NCBI GenBank assembly: GCA_964540025.1
Contig: CAZIKQ010000001.1
Span: 1 to 64,000 of the forward strand
Length of the DNA: 64,000 nt
Reading direction: 5' to 3'
Source: RGIG250 sp964540025
GTDB taxonomy: Bacteria; Bacillota; Negativicutes; Selenomonadales; Selenomonadaceae
Shown here: in pieces, positions 1 through 8,449 of the stretch
Layout: every line of letters begins with the position of its first letter
Position numbering within the stretch: position 1 is the stretch's first letter
Program-made: the position numbers and the translations under genes
The notes under the pieces: model-generated
The model's database searches: none
What the model was told of the DNA's origin: nothing
The model's input: the letters and a program-made list of their open reading frames with translations, nothing else

Positions 1-184
1 CGTATCCCGCCACCTGGCCAGTCTTTTCATCGATAGCCAGCCGGTAGACAGTCCGCTGATTTTGCGCCTCCCGCCAAAAGGACTTCCTGGACCAGGGAAC
101 GGAAAAGCAGGCTTTTTCCACTGCTTCAACGGCGGCGGCATCATCGGGAACCATCTCCCGAAAGATGATCGGGGCCCTGTTCAT
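1..184 (-). CDS. rimI: Ribosomal-protein-alanine N-acetyltransferase RimI (N-terminal part, cut by window edge)
   Basis: The minus strand from 184 encodes 61 residues that begin MNRAPIIFREM and run off the left edge. They match the start of RimI-type GNAT acetyltransferases: a first beta strand with IIFREMVPDD, then VEKACFSVPWS, the usual 'E-x-x-x-F-x-x-P-W' signature before helix 2. RimI acetylates the N-terminus of ribosomal protein S18. The ATG overlaps the tsaB stop as ATGA (181-184), so it is translationally coupled. The order tsaE-tsaB-rimI is a classic bacterial arrangement, often followed by tsaD. The acetyl-CoA-binding part lies outside the window. Confidence 0.85.
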   Translation of the reverse strand, partial: MNRAPIIFREMVPDDAAAVEAVEKACFSVPWSRKSFWREAQNQRTVYRLAIDEKTGQVAGY

Positions 185-924
185 TTCAGCTCGCACCTGG
201 CCTCACCGCCCTGACCTGCGATCTCCGGATGGCGAATGTCCCACAGCTCCTCCGCCTCGGACCGTCTCAAATACCAGGGCTCTGCCGTCATAGGGTCCGA
301 AACCTCCCCTGCCTCAAGCATCCTGGCCCCCAGCAGAGCCACTTCATCCGCCCGGGGCATTACCTGGGCCCGGCCGGCCACGGCTACCCCCGCCGGAAGC
401 TTCATACCCTGAGACAGCTTCTTCTCCGCAATATCCCCCAGAATAACTACCGGTCCCTTTCCTTCAGCGGCTGCGTTCCCCGCCATTTTAACCGCATCCT
501 CCAGAGAAATTACCTGCACCGGCCGGATCTCCACCCCGTCCCGATATATGCCGCAGTAGGCATTCTTCTTTTGCGCATCTGCCAGAGAAAATACCGTAAC
601 CCCCGGCAAATCATAAAATCTTGCCGCCAGGGCTTTCAGGGTGGGAACGGAAACCAGAGGAATATTAAGCCCATAGGCTATACCCTTGGCCGCTGCCAGT
701 CCGATTCGGAGGCCGGTGAAGGAGCCGGGGCCGATACTCACCGCCACCGTCGTTAAATCCCTTTTTGATTTTCCGGCTATGGACAGGAGCTTCCCGATAT
801 TGGGCACAAGGGTGGCGGAATGCTCCAAACCGTTTTCTATCGTCAGCGCCGCGATTATTCTTTTCCCATCGGAAAGCGCCACGCTGGATACCTTTGCAGC
901 CGTTTCTATCGCCAACATCAGCAT
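181..924 (-). CDS. tsaB: tRNA threonylcarbamoyladenosine biosynthesis protein TsaB
   Basis: TsaB is the ASKHA-fold partner of TsaD in making N6-threonylcarbamoyladenosine at A37 of ANN-decoding tRNAs. The N-terminus MLMLAIETAAKVSSVAL is the family's phosphate-1 strand, followed by HSATLVPNI and the highly conserved SIGPGSFTGLRIGLAAAKGIAYG. Length (about 247 residues) is normal. A GTG 12 bases upstream is possible, but the ATG at 924 overlaps the tsaE stop in the usual coupled way. An ATG at 918 (TGATG overlap) is an alternative start. It sits between tsaE and rimI, its expected partners. Confidence 0.93.
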   Translation of the reverse strand: MLMLAIETAAKVSSVALSDGKRIIAALTIENGLEHSATLVPNIGKLLSIAGKSKRDLTTVAVSIGPGSFTGLRIGLAAAKGIAYGLNIPLVSVPTLKALAARFYDLPGVTVFSLADAQKKNAYCGIYRDGVEIRPVQVISLEDAVKMAGNAAAEGKGPVVILGDIAEKKLSQGMKLPAGVAVAGRAQVMPRADEVALLGARMLEAGEVSDPMTAEPWYLRRSEAEELWDIRHPEIAGQGGEARCELK

Positions 925-1409
925 TTTTCTTCCCACTCCTTCAGCCAGTGAGCCGCCCTCTGGCTGCCCTCAGCGGCCGCTATCGTTATCCGCCGTAAGT
1001 TCAAATTCCTTTCAGCTTCTCCCGGCAGGCGGTCAAGCCTGATTTCTATGTAGTCCTCCGGCAGAGCCCCGGGAAATTTATCGGCCCACTCGATGAGGCT
1101 GACAGCGGTTTCATCCTCTATGTATTCGTAAAAGCCAAAATCCGCCAGCTCCGACTCCCGCTCCAGCCGGTAGAGATCAAAGTGGTAAATCGGCAGTCGG
1201 CCATGATAGATGTTCATCAGTCCGAAGGTGGGACTGGTGACCGGTTCCGCCGACCCCAGCGCCTTTGTAAGGGCCGCTGTGAAGAAGGTTTTTCCCGCTC
1301 CCAAATCGCCCACCAGACTCACCACTGTACCGAGAACCACCGCCTGAGCGATCCGCTCAGCCAGCTCTCTGGTTTCCTGCTCTCCCTGGGAAATAATCTC
1401 CATCCTCAT
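918..1409 (-). CDS. tsaE: tRNA threonylcarbamoyladenosine biosynthesis ATPase TsaE
   Basis: A 163-residue P-loop ATPase that drives the TsaB-TsaD complex in t6A synthesis. The Walker A is visible as GDLGAGKTFFTAAL (about residues 36-49), followed by the family motif SPTFGLMNIY and HFDLYRLE, and the SLIEWADKFP strand that closes the active site. The length is typical. It is first of the tsaE-tsaB-rimI run and overlaps tsaB by 7 bases. Upstream lies a decayed gene, so its own promoter should be in the AT-rich stretch at about 1410-1500, where no convincing sigma-A pair was found. Confidence 0.93.
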   Translation of the reverse strand: MRMEIISQGEQETRELAERIAQAVVLGTVVSLVGDLGAGKTFFTAALTKALGSAEPVTSPTFGLMNIYHGRLPIYHFDLYRLERESELADFGFYEYIEDETAVSLIEWADKFPGALPEDYIEIRLDRLPGEAERNLNLRRITIAAAEGSQRAAHWLKEWEEKC

Positions 1410-1456
1410 ATCTCCAATTCCGTTAGCCTCATCGATTATTCATAGCCGCTTCCCTT

Positions 1457-1655
1457 TCAATCAGAAAACAGTCCATAATATTTTATCACAAAAGTCAATA
1501 AACAAATCACCGGACAGAATGTATACCCGACCCATTCATATCCCCGCCGGCGATAAAATTTCCTGACGAGAACGGCAAAAAGGACGGCCAGCGCCGAACC
1601 CGCTGCGCAGATTGTCCTGAATGAAGTCCAGCACGGAAAATTCCCAGGTCAACAT
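1457..1655 (-). pseudogene. Remnant of a membrane protein, possibly PAP2-family phosphatase
   Basis: An ATG at 1655, with GGAGG just upstream, overlaps the stop of the zinc-ribbon gene (ATGTTGA). It opens a 39-codon frame starting MLTWEFSVLDFIQDNLRSG, which resembles the N-terminus of PAP2-type lipid phosphatases. The similarity breaks after about 19 residues. A second frame then carries a hydrophobic stretch (from ALAVLFAVLVRKFYRRRGYE) to a stop at 1457. This fits a gene that lost its middle by deletion plus frameshift, or two unrelated scraps. The PAP2 assignment rests on a short match and is tentative. Confidence 0.45.
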
Positions 1656-2317
1656 TTTCCTCCGCCTTCCGCCCCGGCAATTTCCAGCCTCCCGCCGCAG
1701 GCGGAACAAAACCGGTCGTCTGCCGGACAGCCCGTGCCGCACTCCGGGCAGCTCCGGCTCAGGGCATTGCCGCAGGCGGTACAGTAAGCCGCCCTTTTAT
1801 CCTGCCACCTCCCGCAGGCGGAGCATTTCTTTCGGAGGAAGCCGCGGAGGATGATAAACAAGACGGCGACGAACACATTGCCCCACAGCCCCAATACTCC
1901 CCACAGCGGCCCGCTCATACCGGACTGCGCCGCCGCCTGGTAGAGCCAGGCCGCCGCCAGCAGCCAGAACGCCAGCCCCAGCAGTCCAACCAGCAGGGCC
2001 GTGACGCCTATAGAAAGGACGGCGGCGGCAGATGGCCGGGTGACGCTGGCCCGGAGAACATCCTTTACCTTAAACCGGCCCCTGTGTCCCTCCCTGCGGT
2101 CACGGCTATCCCGCGGAAAATCATGCTCCCATTGCTTCCATCGCTCTTTCTGCTGCTGTACCGTCTGAACGGCGGAGATGGTTTCCCTGATCTGGGGAGC
2201 GAGCAGCGCGGCAGATAGCCCGCCGCCCAAAAGGACCACGCACAGCGCGGCGATGATCCATCCTTTAAGCAGCTTGCCGAAGTCGGCGGCCATAATTCTT
2301 TCACGCAAATTGTTCAT
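1649..2317 (-). CDS. Zinc-ribbon membrane protein of unknown function
   Basis: About 222 residues. The start at 2317 is chosen because AGGAGG lies eight bases upstream. One transmembrane segment is near residues 15-40 (WIIAALCVVLLGGGLSAALLA), and two more hydrophobic segments follow in the middle. The C-terminal 60 residues hold repeated Cys pairs (CSACGRW, CTACGNA, CPECGTGCP, CSACGGR), i.e. three or four zinc-ribbon knuckles. Such proteins are common accessory members of Firmicute membrane cassettes, but no role is established. It follows the EamA transporter after a terminator and is coupled to the decayed ORF downstream. Confidence 0.7.
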   Translation of the reverse strand: MNNLRERIMAADFGKLLKGWIIAALCVVLLGGGLSAALLAPQIRETISAVQTVQQQKERWKQWEHDFPRDSRDRREGHRGRFKVKDVLRASVTRPSAAAVLSIGVTALLVGLLGLAFWLLAAAWLYQAAAQSGMSGPLWGVLGLWGNVFVAVLFIILRGFLRKKCSACGRWQDKRAAYCTACGNALSRSCPECGTGCPADDRFCSACGGRLEIAGAEGGGKC

Positions 2318-2395
2318 GATAATTGCCTCCTGTTTCTGTGATGTGTACAGGGTAACAGACAATGTTAAACCAAGTTTTGGATGGAGATAAACAGA

Positions 2396-2439
2396 AGATA
2401 AAATAAATTCCCGGAGCGCAAATCACCCTCCGGGAATTT
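2396..2439 (-). terminator. Intrinsic terminator after the EamA transporter gene
   Basis: A perfect 12-bp inverted repeat (AAATTCCCGGAG, 2405-2416, with its complement at 2428-2439) has an 11-base loop. On the minus strand it is followed by a U-rich stretch. It lies just past the stop of the transporter gene at 2470 and separates it from the zinc-ribbon gene. Confidence 0.7.
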
Positions 2440-2469
2440 TCCCTAACCGATGTAATACCGTATCCAATG

Positions 2470-3330
2470 TCAAACCAACATGACCAGCGTCCCAACCGTT
2501 ATCAACAGCAGCCCAACCGCCGCCCGGCGGGTCAGGTTTTCCTGAAACACCAGACCGGAAAAGGCCACTGTGACTAAAATGCTCAGCTTGTCGACAGGGA
2601 CGACGATGCTGGCGGGACCGTCCTGCAAAGCCCGATAATAGCACAGCCAGGACGCCCCGGTGGCCAGGCCCGACAGGCAGATAAACCCCAGCTCATTTTT
2701 GGGGATATGGCGAAGCTCTCCCTGTTTCCCGGCCACAAACACCATGACCCAGGCCATCACAAGTACCACTCCCGTGCGGACCGCCGTCCCCAGGTTGGAT
2801 TCCACCCCGGAAATGCCCACCTTGCCCAGTATGGAGGTCAGAGCGGCAAAGGCTGCGGAGCCCAGGGCGTACCACAGCCACGCGCTGCCGCCGGTTTTCC
2901 GTTCAGCGACTTCCTTTTTCTCAATCATCAGGAATGTGCCGGCAGCGATCAGCGACACACCGATTCCCCCGGGCAGACTGACGGCCTCATGGAGAAACAC
3001 GAACGCCAGCAGGACGGTCAGCACGGTGCTGGATTTGTCGATGGGGACAACCTTGTTGACGTCTCCCAGTTGCAGAGCCTTAAAATAGCACAGCCAGGAG
3101 GCTCCCGTGGCCAGCCCGGACAAGATCAGGAACAGCAGCGTTTCCCCGCCAATGCTGCCAAGCTGGTTCTGTGACCCGGCCACAACCACCATCAGCCAGG
3201 AGAAGGCCAGGACTACAATAGTTCGGATGGCGGTGGCCACAGTGGAATCTGTTTTCCGGATACCGCACTTGGCCAGAATGGAGGTAATCCCCGCAAAAAT
3301 CGCGGACCCGAACGCGAACAAAAGCCACAT
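2470..3330 (-). CDS. EamA/DMT-superfamily transporter
   Basis: A 286-residue integral membrane protein with about ten hydrophobic segments, made of two homologous EamA halves of about 140 residues. The repeat is plain by eye: LSGLATGASWLCYFKALQ in the first half and LSGLATGASWLCYYRALQ in the second, with matching VVPIDK and VVPVDK segments after each. DMT carriers export or exchange small metabolites, and the substrate cannot be read from sequence. It follows the response-regulator gene by 33 bases, so it is likely co-transcribed and may be a target of that two-component system. Confidence 0.85.
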   Translation of the reverse strand: MWLLFAFGSAIFAGITSILAKCGIRKTDSTVATAIRTIVVLAFSWLMVVVAGSQNQLGSIGGETLLFLILSGLATGASWLCYFKALQLGDVNKVVPIDKSSTVLTVLLAFVFLHEAVSLPGGIGVSLIAAGTFLMIEKKEVAERKTGGSAWLWYALGSAAFAALTSILGKVGISGVESNLGTAVRTGVVLVMAWVMVFVAGKQGELRHIPKNELGFICLSGLATGASWLCYYRALQDGPASIVVPVDKLSILVTVAFSGLVFQENLTRRAAVGLLLITVGTLVMLV

Positions 3331-3362
3331 ATACCTCGCCTCATCAATCTATTCCGGCGATT

Positions 3363-4052
3363 TTATTGTCCCCGGAGCCGGTAACCTGCGCCCCAGACCG
3401 TCTGGATGTAACGGGGCCTGGAGGGATCCGGCTCGATCTTTTCCCGCAGGCGGTTAATGTGAACGGCCACAGTGGCGTTGTCTCCCATGGCCTCCAGTCC
3501 CCAGATCTGCTCGTAAAGCTCCTCCCGGCTGAACACGATGTCCACATGGAGCAGAAAGAACAACAGCAGCTCGTACTCCTTATTCTTCAGCTCCACCTCC
3601 CGGCCCTCCACATAAAGGCGGCGGGTATCGGTGTGCAGGCTGAGGCCGCCGATACGGATTTCAGCGGTCTGTTTCCGGCCGCCGGTGAGCCGTTCATAGC
3701 GGGCCAGATGCGCTTTTACCCGCGCCACCAGCACGCTGGGAGAAAAGGGCTTTTCGATGTAATCGTCCGCTCCAAGCCCCAGACCGCGAATTTTGTCCAC
3801 ATCCTCCCGGCGGGCGGTCACCATCAGAATGGGGGTATCGAGCTTTTCCCGAAGTTTCCGGCAAACGGTAAAGCCATCCATGCCGGGGAGCATCAGATCC
3901 AGAAGAATCAAATCGTACCCGCCGCCCAGCCCCAGGGTAAGCCCCGTCTCCCCGTCGGCGGCAATCTCCACCTGGCAGCCGTTCAGCTCCAGGTAATCCC
4001 GCTGGATAGCGGCAATGTCGGGATCATCCTCAACAATCAGAATTTTCGGCAT
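3363..4052 (-). CDS. OmpR/PhoB-family response regulator
   Basis: 229 residues in two domains. The receiver (1-115) has the acidic pair in VEDDPD, phospho-acceptor Asp in LILLDLMLPGMDGF, the conserved Thr in PILMVTAR and Lys in YIEKPFSP. The winged-helix DNA-binding domain (about 130-229) ends in the usual IQTVWGAGYRL. It is translated with the upstream kinase gene (23-base overlap). The order kinase first, regulator second is the reverse of most such pairs. Confidence 0.92.
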   Translation of the reverse strand: MPKILIVEDDPDIAAIQRDYLELNGCQVEIAADGETGLTLGLGGGYDLILLDLMLPGMDGFTVCRKLREKLDTPILMVTARREDVDKIRGLGLGADDYIEKPFSPSVLVARVKAHLARYERLTGGRKQTAEIRIGGLSLHTDTRRLYVEGREVELKNKEYELLLFFLLHVDIVFSREELYEQIWGLEAMGDNATVAVHINRLREKIEPDPSRPRYIQTVWGAGYRLRGQ

Positions 4053-5478
4053 GACCGTCCTCCTTCGGCAGGGTAATCGTGATTTCTAAACCGCCCGCTG
4101 TGATATTTCCAGCGGCAATAGTCCCGCTCATACGCTCCACCATCCGGGCGGCGATGGCCAATCCCAAGCCGCTGCCACCCGCCGGATTTTTTCGGGCCGG
4201 ATCGCTGCGGTAAAAGGCGTCGAAAAGCTTGGGCAGCGCCTCCTCCGGTACGCCGGGACCATCGTCAGAGAGGATGATACGGCAGTTTTCCCCGGCATCC
4301 TCTATGGAAATTCGCAGCTGACCGATCGCCGTCGTCTTATATTTTGCGCTGTTGTCCAAGATGTTGGCCAACACCCGGCGCAGCAGCTCCCTGTCCGCTG
4401 TAACGCTCACCGGGCAGGTCGCCTCCACCGTGACCTCCAGACCCTTACTCCGGTATTCGTCCTCAGTTTCTACCGCCAGCGCTGTGACAAATTCGTCCAG
4501 GCGGAACGTCCGGGAGGCCATGGGATATTCCGCCATGTCCAGCTTGGAGAACAGGAACAGCTGAGACACCATGCGGTCGATGTCCTCCGCCTTCGTTTTG
4601 ACGGTCATAAGGTACCGCTGCCGCGCTTCCGGTGTCTTTGCCACGCCGTCCATCAATCCTTCCACATAAGCTCGGATAGAGGTCAGCGGGGACCGGAGAT
4701 CGTGGGAGATGCCCGCCAGCAATTCCTTCCGGCTTTTCTCGTCCTGCCGGGCGCGTTCCACGGAGAGTTTCAGCCGGGCCGCCATCTCGTTGAACGCCTT
4801 GCACACCGGGGCAAATTCGTCCTTCTCCCGGTAGGCGATGCGGTAGTCCAGATTGCCGTCGCCGATTTCCCGGACACCGTCGGACAACACCGCAAGCGGT
4901 CCATTGATTTTCTGGAACACAAAACGGATCAGGAAGCGGTTGGTTCCCCAGATTGCCGCCAGCACCGCGCACAGTAAAATAAATCCGGCCAAGGCAATGA
5001 CCAGCTTCATCCCGGAGGACAATTCCTCGCTTCGCGTCCCATAGACGAGAATTTGATAGCTGATACCGTTGACTTTCTTTTGCGCTATGAAAAGGCTGTT
5101 CTCCCCGGCGGACACCAGCGCCCTCGTCCCGCCCAGGCCTTCCGCCGCCTGAAGCAAGCGGGCATCATCCGGCTGTTTCTCCCCCCAGGTGTAAACGGTT
5201 TCGCCGCCGGAGCGCACAGTTACCCGCAGCCCGTTGGCCTGGAGCGTTTTCCCCAGGGTATCCAGAGACTTGCCCTTCTCCAGCGACCGGCTCACCAGCT
5301 TGACCACCGCCCGGCTGGCCCAGGAAAAATCGCCGCTGTCCTCCAGCGGCAGTCCGTTGCCGATCCGGAGCATGAGCCACAGCAGGGCGATACAGCAGGC
5401 TCCCGCCGCCAGGGCAGCCATGACGGGAACAACAATCATCAGGATATTGGAAAGCAGCAGACGCTTCTTGATGGTCAT
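4030..5478 (-). CDS. Membrane sensor histidine kinase
   Basis: 482 residues: transmembrane segment 1 (about 12-37), an extracytoplasmic sensor of about 120 residues, transmembrane segment 2 (about 165-185), HAMP linker, the dimerisation/phosphoacceptor helix with SHDLRSPLTS, and an ATPase domain with N box (LANILDNSAKY), G1 (LSDDGPGVPEE), F and G2 (GGSGLGLAIA) motifs. It partners the regulator that overlaps its 3' end. The signal is unknown. The pair resembles cell-envelope stress or antibiotic-response systems in general architecture, but nothing shows the ligand. Confidence 0.92.
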   Translation of the reverse strand: MTIKKRLLLSNILMIVVPVMAALAAGACCIALLWLMLRIGNGLPLEDSGDFSWASRAVVKLVSRSLEKGKSLDTLGKTLQANGLRVTVRSGGETVYTWGEKQPDDARLLQAAEGLGGTRALVSAGENSLFIAQKKVNGISYQILVYGTRSEELSSGMKLVIALAGFILLCAVLAAIWGTNRFLIRFVFQKINGPLAVLSDGVREIGDGNLDYRIAYREKDEFAPVCKAFNEMAARLKLSVERARQDEKSRKELLAGISHDLRSPLTSIRAYVEGLMDGVAKTPEARQRYLMTVKTKAEDIDRMVSQLFLFSKLDMAEYPMASRTFRLDEFVTALAVETEDEYRSKGLEVTVEATCPVSVTADRELLRRVLANILDNSAKYKTTAIGQLRISIEDAGENCRIILSDDGPGVPEEALPKLFDAFYRSDPARKNPAGGSGLGLAIAARMVERMSGTIAAGNITAGGLEITITLPKEDGHAENSDC

Positions 5479-5565
5479 AGAGATACCTCACAAATCAAGC
5501 TGGCTGCATTATAGCACGAAACAGGCCGGGGAAGTTAAACTGGAGATAAAATACAGGTTCGAAAG

Positions 5566-5607
5566 AAAATCAAAAACCACCCGTCAGACGAGTGGTTTTT
5601 GATTTTC
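5566..5607. terminator. Bidirectional terminator between hpt and the kinase cassette
   Basis: A long A/T-flanked inverted repeat (arms ending CCAC and GTGG, 5566-5580 and 5591-5605) has T runs on both strands. It lies 26 bases past the hpt stop and upstream of the sensor kinase start, and marks the edge of the cassette. Confidence 0.7.
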
Positions 5608-5632
5608 TATCAGGCTCATTCAATATAAAAGT

Positions 5633-6169
5633 TTATTCATATACTTCCCGCTTCAACACCCCTACTACCGGCAGATTGCGGTACCGCTCGGCAAAATCCA
5701 GTCCATAGCCCACAACAAATTCGTCCGGTATTTCCCAGCCAAGATAATCGATATTCACCGTTACCTTTCTTCTGGAGGGCTTGGAGAAAAGGGCGCAGAG
5801 CTTTACGGAAGCGGCCCCCCGATCCTTCAATCTGTTCATTAGATATAACATGGTGTTTCCGCTGTCGATAATATCCTCCACGATCACTACGTGGCGGCCT
5901 GCTATGTCCACGTCGAGATCCTTTTTGATCTGCACACTTTCCGAGCTGACGGTGGAAGCACCATAGCTGGAAAACTTCATGAAATCGCTTTCCATGGGGA
6001 TTTTCAACTGACGGATAAGGTCGGCGTAGAAAACCATGGCCCCATTCAGGATCCCTACTATGAGGGGTTTCTTATCCCGATAGTCCTCCGTCAGGAAGCC
6101 CCCCAGCTCGGCCACCTTCGCCTTCAGCGCTTCCTCGTCAAACATGATGCGTTCCAAATCCTTGTGCAT
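5633..6169 (-). CDS. hpt: Hypoxanthine phosphoribosyltransferase
   Basis: 178 residues. It converts hypoxanthine or guanine and PRPP to IMP or GMP in purine salvage. The PRPP-binding loop is VIVEDIIDSGNTMLYL (about 94-109). An early loop has ILNGAMVFYADL, and the C-terminal YGLDFAERYRNLPVVGVL is the family ending. It is 15 bases downstream of tilS, the near-universal Firmicute tilS-hpt pair, and GGGAGG precedes the ATG. A terminator follows. Confidence 0.95.
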   Translation of the reverse strand: MHKDLERIMFDEEALKAKVAELGGFLTEDYRDKKPLIVGILNGAMVFYADLIRQLKIPMESDFMKFSSYGASTVSSESVQIKKDLDVDIAGRHVVIVEDIIDSGNTMLYLMNRLKDRGAASVKLCALFSKPSRRKVTVNIDYLGWEIPDEFVVGYGLDFAERYRNLPVVGVLKREVYE

Positions 6170-6184
6170 AATCCCTGACCTCCC

Positions 6185-7684
6185 TTATTCCAGCACAACC
6201 CTGATGATATGCCGGGTCTTGTCATCAACCATGGCAAAGCCGCTCCTTAAAAACCCCGCCAGCCACAAAATATTGCCGTCCCCGTCAACCAGGATTGGAA
6301 CAGTCTCCCGTTCCTTACGCGGCACCTTTCGGTCGATAAAAAAGTCCTTGACCTTCTTCCGGCCGCTGCCGCTGCCCGGCAGAAGGTACGCGTCCCCCGG
6401 TCTGCGGACCCGCAGCCGAAGGGGCAGCTTCACCTTATCAGCGTCAATGACCGCAATGAAACCATCGCTGGCGCCGAGAGACGACCTTTCCCCCTCAGAA
6501 ATGCTCCCGCAGGTAACCGAGAACATTTTACCACAAAAATCAGTTTCTGTGGCGGTTTCCTGCCCGTTAAACAATAATTTCCCCGCTGGTTTTCCGCCGG
6601 TTACAGGAACGCTGCCGACGTTTTTTACAAAAACTGCCTCGTTGTACTCCAGCCGCAAAACCGCCCCGGGCAGGTCAAGCTGCTGACCGCTCTCTCCTCT
6701 GACAATCAGGCGGCGGATGGACTCTATTTCCCGATAAGCAGAGTTCTCCATCCCCGGCAGCCGGCGGATAATTTCCTGCTGGATCGCCGCCGGACAGACG
6801 GAAAAGGCTGCCCGGTCGATCTGATTGTCCCGTAACACCTTCCCCGCCTTCTCATCGGTTACAGCCTCAATGCAGTCCTTCATGTCAGCCGCAATCTCTG
6901 CCAGCTGACAAAGGGCCCGGTTGATTTCTGAATTGTACCGGCTCCGCAAAAGGGGCAGCAGCTCCAGCCGCAGGCTGTTTCTCATGGCTTCATCAGGCTC
7001 ATCATTGGTGGCGTCACGCCTTGGCTCCAGCTTCTGCAGGCGGCAGTATTCCTCTATTTCCTGACGGCTTACGGCCAGCAGCGGACGAATGAGCCGGCAG
7101 CGAACCGGCAGCCTTGTTCCGGACTCACAGCCGGGCTCCAGCCACTCTGTCATCACCCGGCTGGGCCGCATTGCGGACAGCCCGCTGACCCCTGTCCCCC
7201 GCAAAATTCTCATCAGGACAGTTTCGGCCTGGTCATCGCTGTGATGGCCCACCGCCAAAAGCACCTCCCGGGTATCCCAGCGGGTCATAAGTGGTTTTAT
7301 GGCCGAAAAGCATTCCGTCACCACCTTCCGCAGGAAGGAATAGCGCAGCTCCCTGGCGGCAGTTTCCAAAGAAAGTCCCTTTTCCGCACAGTAACCGGGA
7401 ACATCTCCATGGCCGATCCGGCAGGGTACTCCCCGGGCAACGCAGAAATCATGAACAAAGTCCGCATCAGCCCGAGAAGCTTCTCCGCGAATCCCGTGGT
7501 CAAAATGAGCGGCTGTAATACGAAGCCGCCGCTTTGTCTGCTGCGCTAAAAGCCAGTCCAGCAGCGCCAGCGAATCGGGTCCCCCTGAACAGGCCACAAC
7601 CACCGCTGCCCCCTGGGGCAGCAGCTGGTTGTCCCCGGCAAATCGGTTCATTTTCCCGTTGAAGGATAATAAAGCTTTTTCCAT
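6185..7684 (-). CDS. tilS: tRNA(Ile)-lysidine synthetase TilS
   Basis: 499 residues. TilS converts C34 of the AUA-reading tRNA-Ile to lysidine. The ATP-pyrophosphatase P-loop is ACSGGPDSLALLDWL (about 30-44). It is followed by AAHFDHGIRGEAS, VGHHSDDQAETVLMRILRGTG and RDATNDEPDEAMRNSLR, which are the N-terminal domain signatures. The C-terminal part (about 400-499) carries the TilS substrate-binding domain, with LRVRRPGDAYLLPGSGSGRKKVKDFF split over two segments. Upstream are the S1 protein and divIC-like gene, as in many Firmicutes. Confidence 0.95.
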   Translation of the reverse strand: MEKALLSFNGKMNRFAGDNQLLPQGAAVVVACSGGPDSLALLDWLLAQQTKRRLRITAAHFDHGIRGEASRADADFVHDFCVARGVPCRIGHGDVPGYCAEKGLSLETAARELRYSFLRKVVTECFSAIKPLMTRWDTREVLLAVGHHSDDQAETVLMRILRGTGVSGLSAMRPSRVMTEWLEPGCESGTRLPVRCRLIRPLLAVSRQEIEEYCRLQKLEPRRDATNDEPDEAMRNSLRLELLPLLRSRYNSEINRALCQLAEIAADMKDCIEAVTDEKAGKVLRDNQIDRAAFSVCPAAIQQEIIRRLPGMENSAYREIESIRRLIVRGESGQQLDLPGAVLRLEYNEAVFVKNVGSVPVTGGKPAGKLLFNGQETATETDFCGKMFSVTCGSISEGERSSLGASDGFIAVIDADKVKLPLRLRVRRPGDAYLLPGSGSGRKKVKDFFIDRKVPRKERETVPILVDGDGNILWLAGFLRSGFAMVDDKTRHIIRVVLE

Positions 7685-7743
7685 TCTGTTCTTACTGCTC
7701 CCCCAGCCTTCAGACCGAATAACAAAAAAATCTTAAACAACCC

Positions 7744-7798
7744 ATAAAAAATGCGTGTCCCGCAGCCGATCACCTTAGCAGGACACGCTATTTTTTTT
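7744..7798. terminator. Terminator after the S1-domain gene
   Basis: An inverted repeat, GCGTGTCC (7753-7760) and GGACACGC (7781-7788), has a 20-base loop. A T run lies on both sides: T6 on the minus-strand transcript and T8 on the plus strand. It lies between the S1-domain gene stop (7804) and tilS. Confidence 0.75.
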
Positions 7799-7803
7799 AC
7801 AAA

Positions 7804-8340
7804 TCAGTCTCCGCGGCGTGAGCCGCGGCCGCCGCGCTTGGAATCCAGCTTCCGCTTCAAATCAGTCAGGCGTTCGTCGCTGTCCTTCAGAAACTTTGAC
7901 AGCTTGTCCTCGAAGGACATTGGCCCATTGCTGAACCGCCCGCCGGAACGGAAGAAGCCTCCGCCCATGGGCGGACGGGAGGAACGGGCCGGCGCCGTTC
8001 CCTCAGGGTGAGACGGGCGATTCTGCCGGTCGGCAAAGGAGCCTCTCTGCTCCCCGGTATGAGGGCATTCCCCACGGGGCGCCGCTGCCGCCTGAGCGGT
8101 TTTATTCTCCGGCACCTGCTTCACGGAAAGACCGATGCGGCCGTTCTCGTTAATCGCCAGGATCTTCACTTTTATCTTCTGTCCCTGTTTAAGGAAATCG
8201 TTTACATCACTGACATAAACATCCGCTACCTCCGAAATGTGAACAAGACCGGTCTTATTCTCGGGAAGCTCAATAAACGCGCCGAATTTCGTTATCCCGC
8301 TAACGGTTCCTTCTAAAATACTGCCGACTTCAATGGACAA
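7804..8340 (-). CDS. YabR-type S1 RNA-binding domain protein
   Basis: The N-terminal 75 residues are a single S1 domain (IEVGSILEGTVSGITKFGAF, GLVHISEVAD, GQKIKVKILAINENGRIGLS). They are close to the start of the Bacillus YabR/GSP13-type proteins that bind RNA or the 30S subunit. I choose the TTG at 8340, ten bases after AGGAGG, because it gives the family N-terminus MSIEVGS. The remaining 100 residues are low complexity, Pro/Arg/Gly-rich, and end in a basic RGG-like tail (GGRGSRRGD), which probably adds non-specific RNA binding. The gene sits between divIC/ftsB and tilS, its usual place. Confidence 0.85.
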   Translation of the reverse strand: MSIEVGSILEGTVSGITKFGAFIELPENKTGLVHISEVADVYVSDVNDFLKQGQKIKVKILAINENGRIGLSVKQVPENKTAQAAAAPRGECPHTGEQRGSFADRQNRPSHPEGTAPARSSRPPMGGGFFRSGGRFSNGPMSFEDKLSKFLKDSDERLTDLKRKLDSKRGGRGSRRGD

Positions 8341-8406
8341 AATACCATTTCCTCCTGTGACAAAGTTCAAACCATCATAACGACAAGCCGCTGAACGCCG
8401 AGCATT

Positions 8407-8434
8407 AAGAAAATTCCCGGGAAATTTTCCTGAA
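8407..8434 (+). repeat. Short palindromic intergenic element, copy 1
   Basis: About 28 bases of the form AAGAAAAT-CC...GG-ATTTTCCTGAA, lying between the S1 gene and divIC. Similar elements occur at 29472, 30886 and 42100, all intergenic and all reading the same way on the plus strand. This looks like a small dispersed hairpin repeat. Confidence 0.45.
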
Positions 8435-8449
8435 CCTCTGCATTGTCAA

